64,000 bases of DNA from Polynucleobacter sp. Latsch14-2 (GTDB lineage Bacteria > Pseudomonadota > Gammaproteobacteria > Burkholderiales > Burkholderiaceae): contig NZ_JACVPL010000006.1 of assembly GCF_018881925.1 (NCBI RefSeq), positions 62,001 through 126,000 on the forward strand. Direction: 5' to 3'. Positions 63,048 to 64,000 of this stretch are shown piece after piece. The translations under genes and the position numbers were made by a program. The notes below the pieces were generated by a model that was given only the letters and a program-made list of their open reading frames with translations, was not told where the DNA came from and did no database searches. Every line of letters starts with the position of its first letter. Position 1 is the first letter of the stretch.

Positions 63048-64000
63048 ATGCAATCCATCCGCATATTTCAAAAGGCGATGTTTTACCCTCAAACGCGAAC
63101 TCGGTCGACGCTAAGCGTGATCATTTTTTTAATGCTGCTATCGGTCGGACTCCCTGCCAATGCCCAGGTAATTGATAGAAGTATTGATGAGATCAAACAT
63201 GAATCTATTGATCGAGTCAAACGAGGTGCTTACCCACTGGGCGGTTTAAATCAGAGCGATGTGGAAGAGGCGTTTTCAAAGATCACGACACGTGATCCAG
63301 ATGATTGGGCCAATGGATTTGGCTCGGTAGCCGACAAGTATATGGCTATCGCCGCCAGTGCTAAAACCAAAAAAGAGGCTGGCGCTGCATATAAGCGCGC
63401 TTGGCGCTTATATTACTTTGGGCAATTTCCTGTTCCTAACTCCCCCGGCAAGAAAGCGTCTTACGACAAAGCAATCAATGCTTATATTCAATATTTGAAT
63501 ACACAAGATACTCCAACTGAAGTTGTGAAAATTCCATTTGAAGGAAAATTCATTACTGGCTACTTGCGCTTTCCTAAAAATGCAAAAGGTCCAGTACCCA
63601 TGATTCTGGCAATTAATGGTTTAGATAGTAGAAAAGAAACTGTAGCTGAAAGCTATACGGAGATTCTGGATCAAGGCGTCGGCTTCTTGGCTATTGATGG
63701 TCCAGGCACAGGACAGGCTCCGATTAAAGTAGACAACAAGGCTGACCGCATGTTTTCTACTGCAATTGATTACCTATACAAGCACCCCAAAGTGGATAAC
63801 AAACGCATTATTGCTTTTGGTGTGAGCTTTGGGGCACATTGGTCTGCCAAGCTGGGCATTACAGAAAAGGATCGTTTACTCGGTGTGGTTGCGCAATCTC
63901 CAGCGGTGGATGTCACCTTCTCAGAGGCGGTGATTACTTCAAAAGTAAATGGCAATAAGGAATATTTATTCGATTACATTCCAGCCACGCTTTATGTGTA
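63048..64000 (+). CDS. Exported alpha/beta hydrolase with helical cap domain, partial
   Basis: The first 317 residues of a gene cut by the window end. A signal peptide or anchor lies at about 20-41 (STLSVIIFLMLLSVGLPANA-QV). A helical cap (about 55-165) with Trp and Tyr-rich helices (DWANGFGSVADKYMAIA, AYKRAWRLYYFGQFP) precedes the alpha/beta hydrolase core (VVKIPFEGKFITGYLRFP, FLAIDGPGTGQAP). The nucleophile is Ser260 in GVSFGAH. The layout resembles FrsA/2,6-dihydroxypseudooxynicotine hydrolase-like enzymes, which cleave C-C or ester bonds in ring-derived substrates. AAAGGAG precedes the ATG. A secreted location is unusual for this group. Asp and His of the triad lie outside the window. Confidence 0.8.
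   Translation, partial: MQSIRIFQKAMFYPQTRTRSTLSVIIFLMLLSVGLPANAQVIDRSIDEIKHESIDRVKRGAYPLGGLNQSDVEEAFSKITTRDPDDWANGFGSVADKYMAIAASAKTKKEAGAAYKRAWRLYYFGQFPVPNSPGKKASYDKAINAYIQYLNTQDTPTEVVKIPFEGKFITGYLRFPKNAKGPVPMILAINGLDSRKETVAESYTEILDQGVGFLAIDGPGTGQAPIKVDNKADRMFSTAIDYLYKHPKVDNKRIIAFGVSFGAHWSAKLGITEKDRLLGVVAQSPAVDVTFSEAVITSKVNGNKEYLFDYIPATLYV

Noticed and set aside
1-64000. CRISPR arrays, insertion sequences, rRNA operons, prophage genes
   Set aside because: No regularly spaced repeats, transposase-like proteins, rRNA signatures or phage structural genes were seen on either strand.

Overview
The window looks like a core-genome segment of a free-living freshwater betaproteobacterium of the Burkholderiaceae, most likely Polynucleobacter or a close relative. 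This is inferred, not searched. It rests on the aat-bpt-pyrD run, a three-gene pyruvate dehydrogenase operon with a lipoyl-bearing LpdA and a convergent phasin gene, a DUF2863 gene, glnA-ntrB-ntrC, many orphan Bug-type solute receptors, moderate GC (mid-40s by eye) and tight gene packing. I see no phage genes, insertion sequences, rRNA or CRISPR array.

Layout. 1-2.7 kb: start of sdhC (cut by the window edge), a GntR/HutC regulator, and divergent mdh with a small exported protein. 2.7-15.1 kb: DUF2863 and yaaA (-), then a long + run: aminotransferase, Nu-class GST, 3-hydroxybutyryl-CoA dehydrogenase, DUF3429, rarA, cyclophilin, pabB-pabC fusion, Nudix, aat, bpt, pyrD. 15.1-28 kb: IclR regulator, PBP7-like peptidase, DMT exporter, phasin, lpdA-aceF-aceE (-), and a FixL/FixJ-like two-component pair. 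28-36 kb: folD and prlC (+), then xth and glnA-ntrB-ntrC (-). 36-44.8 kb, all -: CinA-like protein, EI24 protein, sterol desaturase, an atypical polysaccharide deacetylase, a beta-propeller protein and hrpA. 44.8-52.1 kb: argA, a YggX-like protein, an unannotated structured RNA, rpiA/tal, DUF2892, rlmB, rnr.

A tRNA-Leu(CAG) at 52.2 kb marks a change. From 52.5 kb to the end the genes are accessory and catabolic. A six-gene + operon holds two crotonase-fold proteins, NIPSNAP, a CaiB-type CoA-transferase, a Bug receptor and a FadJ-like bifunctional enzyme. Facing it is a - operon of a Bug receptor, MmgE/PrpD, an SDR lacking its catalytic Tyr, and another Bug receptor. A divergent exported alpha/beta hydrolase runs off the end. 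Together these suggest uptake, CoA activation and beta-oxidation-like breakdown of an unidentified organic acid.

Most notable: (i) a stand-alone RNA of about 165 nt at 46619-46783 with its own promoter, four hairpins and a terminator; (ii) NtrC with GAFPGA in place of the sigma54-contacting GAFTGA, although glnA has two NtrC-type sites and a GG-N10-GC element upstream; (iii) the post-tRNA catabolic cluster; (iv) shared palindromes upstream of sdhC, phaP and aceE, and a strong palindrome between the GntR gene and mdh.
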